DNA of 49,191 nucleotides from a virus. Each line of letters opens with the position of its first letter. Position 1 is the stretch's first letter. This document shows, piece after piece, positions 16,991 through 24,352 of this stretch. The stretch lies in the IMG/VR virus record IMGVR_UViG_3300043331_001141, positions 1-49,191 of that record; one strand, given 5' to 3'. Under the pieces are notes generated by a model that saw only the letters and a list, made by a program, of their open reading frames with translations, was not told the DNA's origin and did no database searches. Both the position numbers and the translations under genes were made by a program.

Positions 16991-18304
16991 CTAAGTGTAT
17001 TCCCAACCCTGCCCGATCTTCCTGATAAAGTTTCTCCTGTACTCCTCTGAGTTATCAAAGCCGATCGCTGTAGCGCCCATTAGATACGCTGCCCAGAGAG
17101 TTACTCCAGAACCTGCTAGTGGAACTAGAATATCGGCACCCTTCCAAGTAAAAGTCTCCAGAAGTTCACTCATTAGACTCAGGGGTCTTTCGGTAGGATG
17201 AACTTTCTTACTAGGAAAGACAGGAGGAAAATCGAAGATGTTTGAACGACCAAGCTTCCTAAGCTTCGGTGAGCCTTTTCTAGCATAGAGGCAAGTCTCG
17301 TATGCGTGAGCTAGATAAGTGTCTGGTTGGTTAGTTTGTCCTGGTGATCCTCCCTTTTTCCAAATGAGTGGAATAGGACTGCAGACGAAACCTTGTGCAG
17401 TTATTGCGTTTAGCACTGTTCCATAGTGCTCATGGCCAAACCACCAGAGAAGCCACGAATTGTCTTCGGCTAAGTTCCAGCAGAGGCTTGATAGGCGACC
17501 ACAGAACTCGCTATAAGAGCCTCTTTCTACCTCAGTATAGCTACTCATACCCGTTTTTCGAGCTTGTCGGATATTTACCAGGTCGATTCCATAAGGCGGA
17601 TCGAGTTCTATTAGATCGAATCGAGTATCGGAAGAGAGTAATTTCTCCAGTTCTTCGAATACATCCCCGACTCCATACCAGTCCTTAATCGAATTCTCCT
17701 CTTTCTCATCAGTTCCTGGGTCAGATACTTCTAGCATGTGAGATAATCGTCGCATAGTTTTCATCGCGTGAGACTTGTTCTTCATTTTGTCAAGTCCTAG
17801 CTCCGGAAACTTTTTCATTGCGTCGGCTAGCTGTTTATCCATTGTTACAGAAGCAGGACTTTTTCCGATAAGTTTTGCAGTGTCACGACTTGAGTGCCCT
17901 GGTGCATCAGGAGAACGGGTGACTTTTGTTCCATAGAGGTCTTTCAAAGTCTCATCGAGCTGCGCGATTAGCGCGCACTCTTCAGAGTACAGGAGATTCT
18001 TTCTGTGAATGTTTTCGAATAGCTCTAGTGCACGAAGCTCTTTTTCCGAAAGCTCTTCCTCGTATACTCTACACGATACCAGGTCATCTTCGGAGATCGA
18101 AAGCTTCTTGCAGGCTTCTAGTCTGCGACCCCCGGCAACAAGTTGATATTCCTGCCCGGTCCAGTGAACAACGATAGGCTGCATCAGGCCGTGCTTCTTG
18201 ATTGAATCGGCGAGTTTGTCTATATCACCGTAGACCTTGCGAGCACGCTCACCAACTACTATTGAAGAAAGGGGAAGAACTTCCAGTCGACCTAGATTCA
18301 GCAC
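16991..18304 (-). CDS. ParB-domain / DNA methyltransferase fusion
   Basis: A 437-aa protein from GTG 18304 with SD GGAGG. Residues about 1-100 are a ParB-type domain (DIDKLADSIKKHGLMQPIVV, then VAGGRRLEACKKL). A helical linker with an HTH-like portion (SSRDTAKLIGKSPASVTMDK) follows. The catalytic motif IV is DPPYGI at 235-240 and the SAM-binding motif I (VPLAGSGVTLWAA) is near the C terminus, the order of beta-class amino-methyltransferases. It likely methylates adenine or cytosine amino groups in phage DNA against restriction, with the ParB part guiding DNA binding. No partner nuclease is present. Confidence 0.85.
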   Translation of the reverse strand: MLNLGRLEVLPLSSIVVGERARKVYGDIDKLADSIKKHGLMQPIVVHWTGQEYQLVAGGRRLEACKKLSISEDDLVSCRVYEEELSEKELRALELFENIHRKNLLYSEECALIAQLDETLKDLYGTKVTRSPDAPGHSSRDTAKLIGKSPASVTMDKQLADAMKKFPELGLDKMKNKSHAMKTMRRLSHMLEVSDPGTDEKEENSIKDWYGVGDVFEELEKLLSSDTRFDLIELDPPYGIDLVNIRQARKTGMSSYTEVERGSYSEFCGRLSSLCWNLAEDNSWLLWWFGHEHYGTVLNAITAQGFVCSPIPLIWKKGGSPGQTNQPDTYLAHAYETCLYARKGSPKLRKLGRSNIFDFPPVFPSKKVHPTERPLSLMSELLETFTWKGADILVPLAGSGVTLWAAYLMGATAIGFDNSEEYRRNFIRKIGQGWEYT

Positions 18305-18305
18305 T

Positions 18306-18554
18306 TTATGCCTCCTTCAATTTGTTCATCAGAATAGCTAGTTGCTCAGGAGTCAGGTTCTTTGCGATCTCGAAAACTTTATCAGTAACGTTCGTCCTCT
18401 CCTTCTTCCTGGAAGTCTTCATCGGACGTTCTTTCAGAGCCTTCTTCTCCTTCCTTCCAACTGTGCGGCGGCGAAAGCGTATCTGCATTATCAGAGCTAT
18501 CTGTTGGTCCTCTGAAAGCAGATGGTAGATAGGATTGATTTGGTCTATGGTCAT
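18306..18554 (-). CDS. Small basic protein in overlapping +1 frame
   Basis: An 82-aa product from ATG 18554 with AAAGGA SD (spacing 6), so initiation looks independent. It overlaps the upstream gene by 173 bp in another frame. The middle is strongly basic (RFRRRTVGRKEKKALKERPM) and the end is a helix, NLTPEQLAILMNKL, resembling C-termini of several other small proteins here. Its stop is 1 bp before the ParB-methyltransferase start, whose SD lies inside it. Unknown function; perhaps nucleic-acid binding. Confidence 0.6.
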   Translation of the reverse strand: MTIDQINPIYHLLSEDQQIALIMQIRFRRRTVGRKEKKALKERPMKTSRKKERTNVTDKVFEIAKNLTPEQLAILMNKLKEA

Positions 18555-18765
18555 GTAGTTCCTTTGTGTAAAGGTCAGTTACTCTCATGTGCTTAGCCAA
18601 GAGCATCATTAGGAGATCAATTCCGAAGCGATCGAGAGCTTCGATCAGGTCGTCGATTAGGACTTGAAAGACTCGCCTCTGGTAGCCACGATCGAGATGA
18701 CGGCGAAGGCCATTGTACTGGGCCTCAGTGATGTCAACTGTCAGGCGGTGAGTTTTTGTTTCCAT
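18382..18765 (-). CDS. Ribbon-helix-helix-like protein with acidic tail
   Basis: A 127-aa ORF with SD AGGAGC. The first about 70 residues (HRLTVDITEAQYNGLRRHLD onward) give a strand plus two helices, like a ribbon-helix-helix DNA-binding domain. From about residue 72 the protein is acidic and Ser-rich, and that DNA also encodes the basic protein 18306-18554. The tail may therefore be mostly a by-product of the second gene. A regulatory role is possible but unproven. Confidence 0.55.
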   Translation of the reverse strand: METKTHRLTVDITEAQYNGLRRHLDRGYQRRVFQVLIDDLIEALDRFGIDLLMMLLAKHMRVTDLYTKELHDHRPNQSYLPSAFRGPTDSSDNADTLSPPHSWKEGEEGSERTSDEDFQEEGEDERY

Positions 18766-18811
18766 ATAAGTTAGCTCCTATTCCTAGATTGCGGAAATTT
18801 TCTTTAGTCAT
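18734..18811 (-). CDS. 25-aa leader-like peptide
   Basis: ATG 18811 with AAAGGAG (spacing 8). It ends 32 bp inside the next gene and its reading passes over that gene's SD, so it could couple translation. The polar peptide begins MTKENFRNLGIGANLYGN. Short and weakly supported. Confidence 0.35.
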   Translation of the reverse strand: MTKENFRNLGIGANLYGNKNSPPDS

Positions 18812-18826
18812 CTGCTTTCTCCTTTC

Positions 18827-19027
18827 TCAGTACCTAATTTTATACTCAGGACGGCCGCAGATAAGGCAGTATCTCTTTGCTACAAATGTCCAGTTAGGAA
18901 ACTTTGAATAACCAAACTTATATGCTTCTTCCCTGGTCGCACAGTACCATGTGTTATCGTACTGGTGCTTGTGGAAACGTTTGATTATCTTAGCTTTTAT
19001 TAGAGATACTGCCTTAAGTATGGTCAT
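18827..19027 (-). CDS. Small CxxC hypothetical protein
   Basis: A 66-aa product whose ATG overlaps the previous stop (TAATG). It is basic and aromatic and ends with YCLICGRPEY, a single CxxC knuckle, with His and Cys residues earlier (HKHQYDNTWYCATREEAYKF). A small zinc-binding fold is plausible. Function unknown. Confidence 0.6.
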   Translation of the reverse strand: MTILKAVSLIKAKIIKRFHKHQYDNTWYCATREEAYKFGYSKFPNWTFVAKRYCLICGRPEYKIRY

Positions 19028-19245
19028 TACGCGTCGGCTCCCTCAAACCACCACCTACGTCCACAGCCGCGGCAGTGATACTCGATGTCTTTGAAGTCTT
19101 GACAATCGCAGGGGCGATACCAGACGTTGTCGCTACCACACTTACGACAGACGAACGCTGGATTTTCTAGCTTTGTTGGTTTCCATTCCGTTTTGGCATC
19201 TCCTTTTGGATAGATATACGGAAGCGGATTCGTTGAGTCTGTCAC
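19027..19245 (-). CDS. Zinc-ribbon protein
   Basis: The start is set at GTG 19245, with AAGGA upstream and GTGA overlap with the preceding small ORF, giving 72 aa. The frame is open further to 19323, but that longer start has no SD. Two knuckles, CRKCGSDNVW and CRGCGRRWW, are separated by PCDC, a zinc-ribbon arrangement. It may bind nucleic acid or a protein partner. It is one of about eight small Cys-cluster proteins on this arm. Confidence 0.65.
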   Translation of the reverse strand: MTDSTNPLPYIYPKGDAKTEWKPTKLENPAFVCRKCGSDNVWYRPCDCQDFKDIEYHCRGCGRRWWFEGADA

Positions 19246-19334
19246 CGCAACGTTCCTTTCTTGTGCCACCGGAGTGGGATGCGACGCCAGCAGCCACAGG
19301 ACACTTGCCATTCGATGTGCCAAAGTAGTTTCAT
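19242..19334 (-). CDS. 30-aa basic Trp-rich peptide
   Basis: ATG 19334 follows a strong AAAGGAG (spacing 8) and the stop overlaps the next GTG as GTGA. It begins MKLLWHIEWQVSCGWWRRIP. The SD strongly favours this start over the longer frame of the zinc-ribbon gene at the same place. Function unknown. Confidence 0.4.
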   Translation of the reverse strand: MKLLWHIEWQVSCGCWRRIPLRWHKKGTLR

Positions 19335-19361
19335 CGGAGTACTCCTTTATTTGAATCTTTC

Positions 19362-19832
19362 CTACGGCAGCACCTCAATGCTCACAAAGCCTGCTACACC
19401 ACCGCAGACAGTTCCTGGACCTACCTTTTGATCAAGGTCAAAAACGAGACGGTCAGAAGGATTAATCTGCGTCTTCGCCTTTCCGCCCCTCGTCCTCCAG
19501 ACTACATCGACAATTTGGCGCAGGCCGGGGAAAGCAATGCCTCGCCCTCGTGAGACGCGTGTGCAGACAACGCGCCGTCTGCCTACGTTGACACGGGTCA
19601 TCGAACAGTCCCCTTGTTCATTCTCCAGTGCCAATGGCTCTAGATAAGCTGGGTCATATACCAAATCAAACCCCACTTTGTTGAACTTTGCTGGAGGCTG
19701 ACTCACAATCACTGAAGTACTTACAGATGACCCTAGGGTAGCTATGCTTCCTACAACGAAGATGTTACAGGCTGCTTCAACTGCAGCAACCCAACCGCAC
19801 AACACTACTACTGTCGCTATAGCCTTTTTCAT
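19362..19832 (-). CDS. Secreted cohesin-like domain protein
   Basis: Start chosen at ATG 19832 (SD GGAGA), giving 156 aa with a clear signal peptide: MKKAIATVVVLCGWVAAVEA. The mature part reads like a cohesin or bacterial carbohydrate-binding beta-sandwich: KVGFDLVYDPAYLEPLAL near the start, then GIAFPGLRQIVDVVWRTRG, and a Cys-containing end. Such modules mediate protein-protein or glycan contacts outside the cell. Its place among early genes suggests a role in altering the infected cell surface, not virion assembly; that is inference. Confidence 0.6.
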   Translation of the reverse strand: MKKAIATVVVLCGWVAAVEAACNIFVVGSIATLGSSVSTSVIVSQPPAKFNKVGFDLVYDPAYLEPLALENEQGDCSMTRVNVGRRRVVCTRVSRGRGIAFPGLRQIVDVVWRTRGGKAKTQINPSDRLVFDLDQKVGPGTVCGGVAGFVSIEVLP

Positions 19833-19843
19833 CGTGAATCTCC

Positions 19844-19909
19844 TTACATTGTCCAGAGAAACCATATAACCGCCAGTATCGAACCGAACAGAACTAGTTC
19901 TTTTATCAT
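19844..19909 (-). CDS. 21-aa membrane peptide
   Basis: ATG 19909 overlaps the preceding stop (ATGA) and has a perfect AGGAGG upstream. The peptide is one hydrophobic helix (MIKELVLFGSILAVIWFLWT plus Met). The stop lies 11 bp before the cohesin-like gene, so the two probably act together at the envelope. Confidence 0.55.
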   Translation of the reverse strand: MIKELVLFGSILAVIWFLWTM

Positions 19910-20160
19910 TCCTTCCTCCTAATTCGATAGAATATTTTCTCCCTCTCTGTTACCAGAGCTCTGATATACGCATCGACTTGAGGACTTCTCACGTCTATAT
20001 ATGGACCCTCTTCTCCGATATACACGATTTCGTCATAGTTTGCAGGAAAGCCAAAAAGCTCCATCACATCACGGTAAGCAATTATTACTTCCTCATCCGT
20101 GACTGAAGGAAACTGGACTATTCCGTAATGATCTGTATTTACTGCATGCCCTCGCTCCAC
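19906..20160 (-). CDS. Small acidic hypothetical protein
   Basis: An 84-aa frame from GTG 20160; no good SD is seen, so the start is uncertain. It contains SVTDEEVIIAYRDVMELFGF, GEEGPYIDVRSPQVDAYIRA and a basic end (YRIRRKE). Mixed alpha/beta, no family recognised. It overlaps the 21-aa membrane peptide by 4 bp. Confidence 0.55.
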   Translation of the reverse strand: MERGHAVNTDHYGIVQFPSVTDEEVIIAYRDVMELFGFPANYDEIVYIGEEGPYIDVRSPQVDAYIRALVTEREKIFYRIRRKE

Positions 20161-20178
20161 GAGGATGATACCGACAGG

Positions 20179-20280
20179 TCAGAGATGCACTTTATCATCC
20201 TTATCTTTGTAACCAAGTCTCTCCCAGCTGTAATCATCGGCCATCTCTAGCGCTTTTATCTCAGATTGCGATAGTGACAT
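20179..20280 (-). CDS. 33-aa hypothetical peptide
   Basis: ATG 20280 preceded by AGAAGGAG (spacing 9). It begins MSLSQSEIKALEMADDYSWE and is acidic and helical. Fills the gap between the SSB-like gene and the next. Unknown function. Confidence 0.5.
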   Translation of the reverse strand: MSLSQSEIKALEMADDYSWERLGYKDKDDKVHL

Positions 20281-20347
20281 TGTCTATGCTCCTTCTAGTC
20301 CCGAGGTACCGAAACGCCAGTACCCCGAGACGATTAGAGGTTAATTA

Positions 20348-20887
20348 TTATCGCCGAACGATAAACTTCTTCACCGAGTTCTGATTGCCGTATTCTTCGG
20401 AAGTTTCCGCCCTCAGAATCACCCAGCCCCGACGGCGCGGCCATGCGATGGCAGGATTGAATGGGCCGCTCATCTCAATGCTGAAACACTGGACGAAGTC
20501 TCGGAGCTTAAGTCTCGCTTCGTTCAGCTGCTTCGCGTCCATAATACGAGGATTGGGTAGGCGAATGAAGATCGTAACTTCCTTTGAGTATGGCTCATTG
20601 ACGATCTCGGTGCGAACGCGCCAATACTCTTCCTTATTCTTGTCAACGGCCTTTGTAACAGTGAGGATTTCCAGCTGGCACTCGGTACCGTCAGGCATTG
20701 CGTAGGTATCATGCGCGTCGTCCAGTCCCCAGGAAGTAGGATCGAGCATGTCGCCGAGGTCAGTCTCATCGCCTAGAAGAGGATCGGTCGGAGGCCACTC
20801 ATCTTCGACTGAGTTCCCGTCAGTGTCATCTACTGTATCACCACGGAAGTTCTCTTCGTCTGTCAATCTGCGAGTCCTGTTAGCCAT
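20348..20887 (-). CDS. SSB-like / DUF669-like protein
   Basis: A 179-aa protein. Residues 1-55 are acidic and disordered. A beta-barrel-like region follows (CQLEILTVTKAVDKNKEEYW, then EVTIFIRLPNPRIMD), and a C-terminal RRRGWVILRAETSEEYGNQN segment. Its position next to the Sak4-like ATPase and near the nuclease matches the single-strand-binding partner commonly found in such recombination operons. SD and start lie just after a palindrome copy. The family call is by context and fold pattern. Confidence 0.5.
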   Translation of the reverse strand: MANRTRRLTDEENFRGDTVDDTDGNSVEDEWPPTDPLLGDETDLGDMLDPTSWGLDDAHDTYAMPDGTECQLEILTVTKAVDKNKEEYWRVRTEIVNEPYSKEVTIFIRLPNPRIMDAKQLNEARLKLRDFVQCFSIEMSGPFNPAIAWPRRRGWVILRAETSEEYGNQNSVKKFIVRR

Positions 20888-20896
20888 TGACGGCTC

Positions 20897-20919
20897 CTTT
20901 GTTTAAATTTTGAACACAG
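20897..20919. repeat. Dispersed palindrome, copy 4
   Basis: Core TGTTTAAATTTTGAACA (one change from consensus), between the Sak4-like stop and the SSB-like start. Confidence 0.88.
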
Positions 20920-20941
20920 AGATGGGAAACAGCTATCCAGT

Positions 20942-21799
20942 CTACTTGCTCTTCTTTGCACCTCCTTCGAATAAAGGTTCTTTATCTCTCGCACTGTCAG
21001 CCCAGCCTGCTTTTTTCAGCAGCGCTTTGAAGTCGGCTTTCTCAAACTGCTCAAACCGCCCACGCCCGATGCGAGTGCCAGCTTCGTGGTACTGCCAGCG
21101 TGAGGTTAGGATACAGTATTCTAATCCACTTCGATTAGTATCAGTTGGCGGCACGTCACGTGTTAGAGTTATCCAGTGCTCATCGAAGAGCAGGGGAATT
21201 AGCACATCGCCTTGCCCAGTGGTCATGTACTTGTAACCGACGAGGCGACGAATTACTTCCTTATTAACTACTCTCTCTTCGTACTCTGGCCGCAGGTGAC
21301 CTGTCACGATTACATGACAAGGTAAGTTCTGCATCTGGCGTATGCCATTGCGAATGTAAGTTTTCTGCGGAACATAATCGTGATTGCGCCTGGGTGCCTC
21401 CCCAGGCATTCCCCCCTTCGCCATGATCGCGTTCATAATAGCATCGGCCCAGGTCGTGCTGCTATCGAGGATATAAGTTCCGATGCTTTCGAAGTACTTT
21501 CCACTGAGACGTTGCTTGAAATTCCACTCCCATTTTGTTATCGCGGTTGGGGCGAGAGGGTCCTCCAGTTCATACTGAGTATCTGCGATTATGTCGCCCC
21601 GCTCGATTAGATCGACTAGACCTTTGGTACCTCCAGGATCGAATGAGTCGATGTGGACAGGGCGAGGACAGGTTAGAGCTAGTGAAGTCTTACCAGTCTT
21701 CGACTCGCCTAGGAGAAGAACCTTCAAATAGCCCTGGGTTTGAGAGCCCTTGTACATCTGGCGAAGCTTTTCTGCTTCTACTCTAGCATCGAGTGGCAT
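20942..21799 (-). CDS. Sak4-like RecA-fold ATPase
   Basis: A 285-aa protein with Walker A GESKTGKTS at 31-39, a Walker B candidate TYILDSSTTW, and the segment PCHVIVTGHLRPEYEERVVN. This is the layout of phage Sak4/AAA_24 ATPases, which promote strand annealing with an SSB-like partner. The C terminus is Lys-rich. It would act with the neighbouring SSB-like protein and the PD-(D/E)XK nuclease in recombination or replication restart. Confidence 0.8.
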   Translation of the reverse strand: MPLDARVEAEKLRQMYKGSQTQGYLKVLLLGESKTGKTSLALTCPRPVHIDSFDPGGTKGLVDLIERGDIIADTQYELEDPLAPTAITKWEWNFKQRLSGKYFESIGTYILDSSTTWADAIMNAIMAKGGMPGEAPRRNHDYVPQKTYIRNGIRQMQNLPCHVIVTGHLRPEYEERVVNKEVIRRLVGYKYMTTGQGDVLIPLLFDEHWITLTRDVPPTDTNRSGLEYCILTSRWQYHEAGTRIGRGRFEQFEKADFKALLKKAGWADSARDKEPLFEGGAKKSK

Positions 21800-21801
21800 A
21801 G

Positions 21802-22077
21802 CTACATTCCTATGAGGCGCAGTATACGCTCTAATGTATCTGCTGTTTGTCTTTGGTGGTAGTTGAATAGTAATATTCTGTTTACTAACGGATATGGTGT
21901 GCTATCTGGCTCCGCTCTATCGGTTTTAGGCATACCTTCTGGAAGTATTTCTCTTAGCCGATCCTCTAACACTTCTATCAGATCATACACCAGCATATGT
22001 GTTTTTTCTAATTCTGTCAGAGCATCCCACAGGTTTGGCGTTGGCGCTGGCGGTGGTATTTGTTCGATATGATTCAT
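21802..22077 (-). CDS. Helical hypothetical protein
   Basis: A 91-aa protein with a Pro-rich start followed by long helices (LTELEKTHMLVYDLIEVLED and later NRILLFNYHQRQTADTLERI). The helices could dimerise. The start follows a palindrome copy and the stop is 2 bp before the Sak4-like gene, so the pair is co-translated. No family recognised. Confidence 0.6.
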   Translation of the reverse strand: MNHIEQIPPPAPTPNLWDALTELEKTHMLVYDLIEVLEDRLREILPEGMPKTDRAEPDSTPYPLVNRILLFNYHQRQTADTLERILRLIGM

Positions 22078-22090
22078 AAGCTATTCCTTT

Positions 22091-22113
22091 CTGTGTTTAA
22101 AATTTAAACAAAG
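22091..22113. repeat. Dispersed palindrome, copy 5
   Basis: Core TGTTTAAAATTTAAACA, between genes ending at 22116 and starting at 22077 on the minus strand. Confidence 0.9.
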
Positions 22114-22115
22114 GA

Positions 22116-22301
22116 TTAGATCATTCCGAATCTCTCGGCCAGGCCCAGAATCCAGTCTCTCTGCTTGGGAGTAAAGTATTTCTTCTCACCCTCTATAGCC
22201 TCCATCGCGAACCTGTGGAAATTTTCTCCTCCTTTCTCGGTTAGCCCTAGCGCCTCCATCTCTTCCAGGATTTCTAGCAGTTCCTCATCCGAGTATTCCA
22301 T
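22116..22301 (-). CDS. Small acidic helical protein
   Basis: The ATG at 22301 (SD GAGGAAG, spacing 6) is preferred over an upstream GTG at 22316. It yields 61 aa: MEYSDEELLEILEEMEALGL, then a YFTPKQRDWILGLAERFGM segment. The ending, in which a PKQRDWILGL helix follows a glycine-rich turn, recalls small phage proteins seen beside nucleases. Function unknown. Confidence 0.6.
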   Translation of the reverse strand: MEYSDEELLEILEEMEALGLTEKGGENFHRFAMEAIEGEKKYFTPKQRDWILGLAERFGMI

Positions 22302-22302
22302 A

Positions 22303-22545
22303 CTAGTCTTCCTCACTCCTTTCTTTCTTAAGAGCCCGCTCTGCGTTGTACTGCGCTAGTATTCCGTAGCAGATTCCTTTGATAATTCCTGCCTGGGCAT
22401 TAACGTGCTCTGCTGCGACAGTGCGGCGCATTCCCCGCGTGGTCTCCTGGATTATCGCTGCTGTCTCGAAGATTATCTCTAGTGCTTCGACAACTGACGC
22501 TCCTGCTATCTGCTTCCTAGCTTCTGGGCTAATCTCCATCGACAT
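22303..22545 (-). CDS. Helical hypothetical protein
   Basis: The start is set at ATG 22545 (SD AGGAGA), giving 80 aa. The sequence is a set of amphipathic helices (SVVEALEIIFETAAIIQETT) with a charged C terminus. It overlaps the upstream gene and abuts the downstream ATG, so all these small genes are one operon. Unknown function. Confidence 0.6.
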   Translation of the reverse strand: MSMEISPEARKQIAGASVVEALEIIFETAAIIQETTRGMRRTVAAEHVNAQAGIIKGICYGILAQYNAERALKKERSEED

Positions 22546-22735
22546 TAGCTCGTCTCCTCGCCTCTTCATTGTATGAGACTTCTAGTGAAGCTTTATCGTA
22601 CCCCTTTTGATACCCGTCATTATATCCGTCAGTTCTCCCATCTCTTACCCCAGCGACGTAGCCAGCGGTGTGTCCAATACCGTGAACAAACTTCATCATG
22701 GTTAATAGTACTTCGATAAAAGTATCTTTCCTCAA
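22529..22735 (-). CDS. Small Gly/Asp-Tyr repeat protein
   Basis: A 68-aa frame from TTG 22735 with AAGGAGAT upstream; an internal ATG pair at about residue 13 is an alternative. The core GVRDGRTDGYNDGYQKGYDK shows a period-4 D/N-G-Y pattern. Function unknown; the repeat may form a charged helix face or bind metal. Confidence 0.5.
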   Translation of the reverse strand: MRKDTFIEVLLTMMKFVHGIGHTAGYVAGVRDGRTDGYNDGYQKGYDKASLEVSYNEEARRRANVDGD

Positions 22736-22749
22736 TGTGATCTCCTTCC

Positions 22750-22944
22750 TTATCCTTCGCTACCTTTGCTCTTAGGAACCATCGCTGCGTCTCGCCACTC
22801 TCCGCACCACTCGTCACTATCTACCTTTGGCCACTCTGTGAGTGGATAGTCGTTTAGTATGACAACTACTGGAGGATATCTTCGACATTCTCCTCCGCTT
22901 TGCTTTCCAAAAGAAAAGTATTTGCAGCCACTACACGTTTCCAA
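22750..22944 (-). CDS. Small four-cysteine protein
   Basis: A 64-aa product starting at TTG 22944 (SD AGAGGAGAT), overlapping the nuclease gene. Pattern CSGCKYF, then GECRRYPP, then DEWCGEW: this C-x2-C...CRRYPP...WCGEW arrangement is familiar from small phage and prophage proteins and probably binds zinc or an Fe-S centre. Function unknown. Confidence 0.65.
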   Translation of the reverse strand: METCSGCKYFSFGKQSGGECRRYPPVVVILNDYPLTEWPKVDSDEWCGEWRDAAMVPKSKGSEG

Positions 22945-23881
22945 TACTAATCTCCTCTTTCAATGGAAGGTCGCGGGGGTCGAAGAACTCCTGCTTAAAT
23001 CCTAGCGGAACAATGTCCGCACGCCGGAGTGGATTCGGCCAGGCTTCGCAGAAGTCCAGGAAGGCACAACCGTAGTACTTCGTACAGCTCTCTGTGTTCT
23101 TAGGAAAACATCGGAGAATAACGTCGGAATCCTTGCAGTTCTTCAAGTACTCTACGTCCATGAGGAGCCTCCAGTACCACGTCTGTGCACTGTAGAGGAA
23201 ATCCTCCATCTTCTCGGGAGTCTTCTCTATTGTCCCTTCCTCGAAGACGTTAGGCTGGGCTTTGTAGAAGAAGTTCTTCCTGATCTTCGCCCCGAGAATA
23301 CTTTCGGGATTCTCTAGGCAGTAGAGTACGTGAAGGTAGGTCATGATTTGGAGTGACTGGAGATACTCATTCAACCAGTGCGCAGATTTCCTCTGCGCCG
23401 TCTTTTCATCGCGAAGGAAAATCTTTCCGCTCTTAACATCGCGAAGGATTGCGTCTAGGCGGACATGAATAGGCATGTTTTCGCCGAGAAGAACAATTCC
23501 ACCTATTTCAACATGGAGGACTTCGTAGTCGTACTTGTCGGTGGAGTAGTGGCGGAAGTATGCTTCCAGGCCGCGGAGGCCATTCTCGAGGGTCTTTGGC
23601 TCGTACAGAGTGTCGAGTTCCTCGGGAATTTCCTCTCGATAGGCACGGGCGAAAATATAGAGCGCTTCTTCTAGGTTTCCGGTTGTCAGCAAGCGCTCGA
23701 TCGCCATATGCCAGGCCTGACCGAAAACTAAGTGAACATTCGGCCTGTCGTGTGTCCAGCCAAGGATATGACGAAAGAAATACTGGCGTGGACAGTCGAG
23801 GTAAGTCTGAAGCTTTGTCGGACTTACCGAGATTTGGGCAGGGTGCTGCCCGATTATGTCGAAGGCCGCTGCTGAGGTCAT
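22931..23881 (-). CDS. PD-(D/E)XK nuclease, RecB/Cas4-like
   Basis: A 316-aa protein. Opening SPTKLQTYLDCPRQYFFRHI carries a first Cys (C30). FGQAWHMAIE supplies the conserved His. The catalytic core is RLDAIL (D143) and LRDEKTA (E159, K161 region), followed by QIMTYLHVL. The C terminus has CTKYYGCAFLDFC, which with C30 gives the four cysteines of a Cas4/AddB-type Fe-S cluster. It probably processes DNA ends with the Sak4-like ATPase and SSB-like protein. Confidence 0.85.
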   Translation of the reverse strand: MTSAAAFDIIGQHPAQISVSPTKLQTYLDCPRQYFFRHILGWTHDRPNVHLVFGQAWHMAIERLLTTGNLEEALYIFARAYREEIPEELDTLYEPKTLENGLRGLEAYFRHYSTDKYDYEVLHVEIGGIVLLGENMPIHVRLDAILRDVKSGKIFLRDEKTAQRKSAHWLNEYLQSLQIMTYLHVLYCLENPESILGAKIRKNFFYKAQPNVFEEGTIEKTPEKMEDFLYSAQTWYWRLLMDVEYLKNCKDSDVILRCFPKNTESCTKYYGCAFLDFCEAWPNPLRRADIVPLGFKQEFFDPRDLPLKEEISIGNV

Positions 23882-24201
23882 ATCTGCTCTCCTAGAAAAA
23901 GAGTTCTTTGACGATAATCGCCTCCGGTGGTCGCAGAGTTTACATGAATTAGCATGTTTACCTGGTCATGTAGCCTTGACATGGCCAGTGCTGCACAAAC
24001 ACAGAATACAGTCATACCGCTGATTAGAAGGAAGTCACCAGGTTCTGACTCCTTCCCAAGCACTTCTTCGCATGCTCTCATCATACCGCCGACATCGAGC
24101 TTACCCAACCCTTCATTGGAAATGTACTTGATTTCTCCAAAGCGTTTGGCCTTAGAGATATCGTGGAATGTAGGTCCTGTAACCCAAACAGTTGGTTTCA
24201 T
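23878..24201 (-). CDS. Hypothetical protein with Rossmann-like core
   Basis: A 107-aa product. It begins KPTVWVTGPTFHDISKAKRF and has a FLLISGMTVFCVCAALAMSR strand-helix unit, suggesting a small alpha/beta fold. I recall similar WVTGPTFHD-type proteins as conserved unknowns in phages, without function. It overlaps the nuclease ATG by 4 bp. Confidence 0.65.
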   Translation of the reverse strand: MKPTVWVTGPTFHDISKAKRFGEIKYISNEGLGKLDVGGMMRACEEVLGKESEPGDFLLISGMTVFCVCAALAMSRLHDQVNMLIHVNSATTGGDYRQRTLFLGEQI

Positions 24202-24238
24202 GCTTTCTCCTCTGGGCGCTAGGCACTGATCGCCACTA

Positions 24239-24346
24239 TTACGAATCTAAGAAACATTGTTCTGAGCAATCATCACAACAGTTGCATGTACTGTTATCTC
24301 CATACTTACATTGTGCAAACGAGCATGGATGAGGATTATTCTCCAT
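24239..24346 (-). CDS. 35-aa cysteine-rich peptide
   Basis: ATG 24346, preceded by AAGGAACTAAGAGGAG. Seven cysteines in 35 residues (C-x4-C, C-x-C-C-x2-C-x3-C), for example NSTCNCCDDCSEQCF. It fills an otherwise empty gap. Likely metal-binding; function unknown. Confidence 0.55.
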   Translation of the reverse strand: MENNPHPCSFAQCKYGDNSTCNCCDDCSEQCFLDS

Positions 24347-24352
24347 CTCCTC

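Noticed and set aside
22629-22817. 62-aa minus-strand ORF between the four-cysteine and Gly/Tyr genes
   Set aside because: Overlaps two better genes in another frame and has no good SD.
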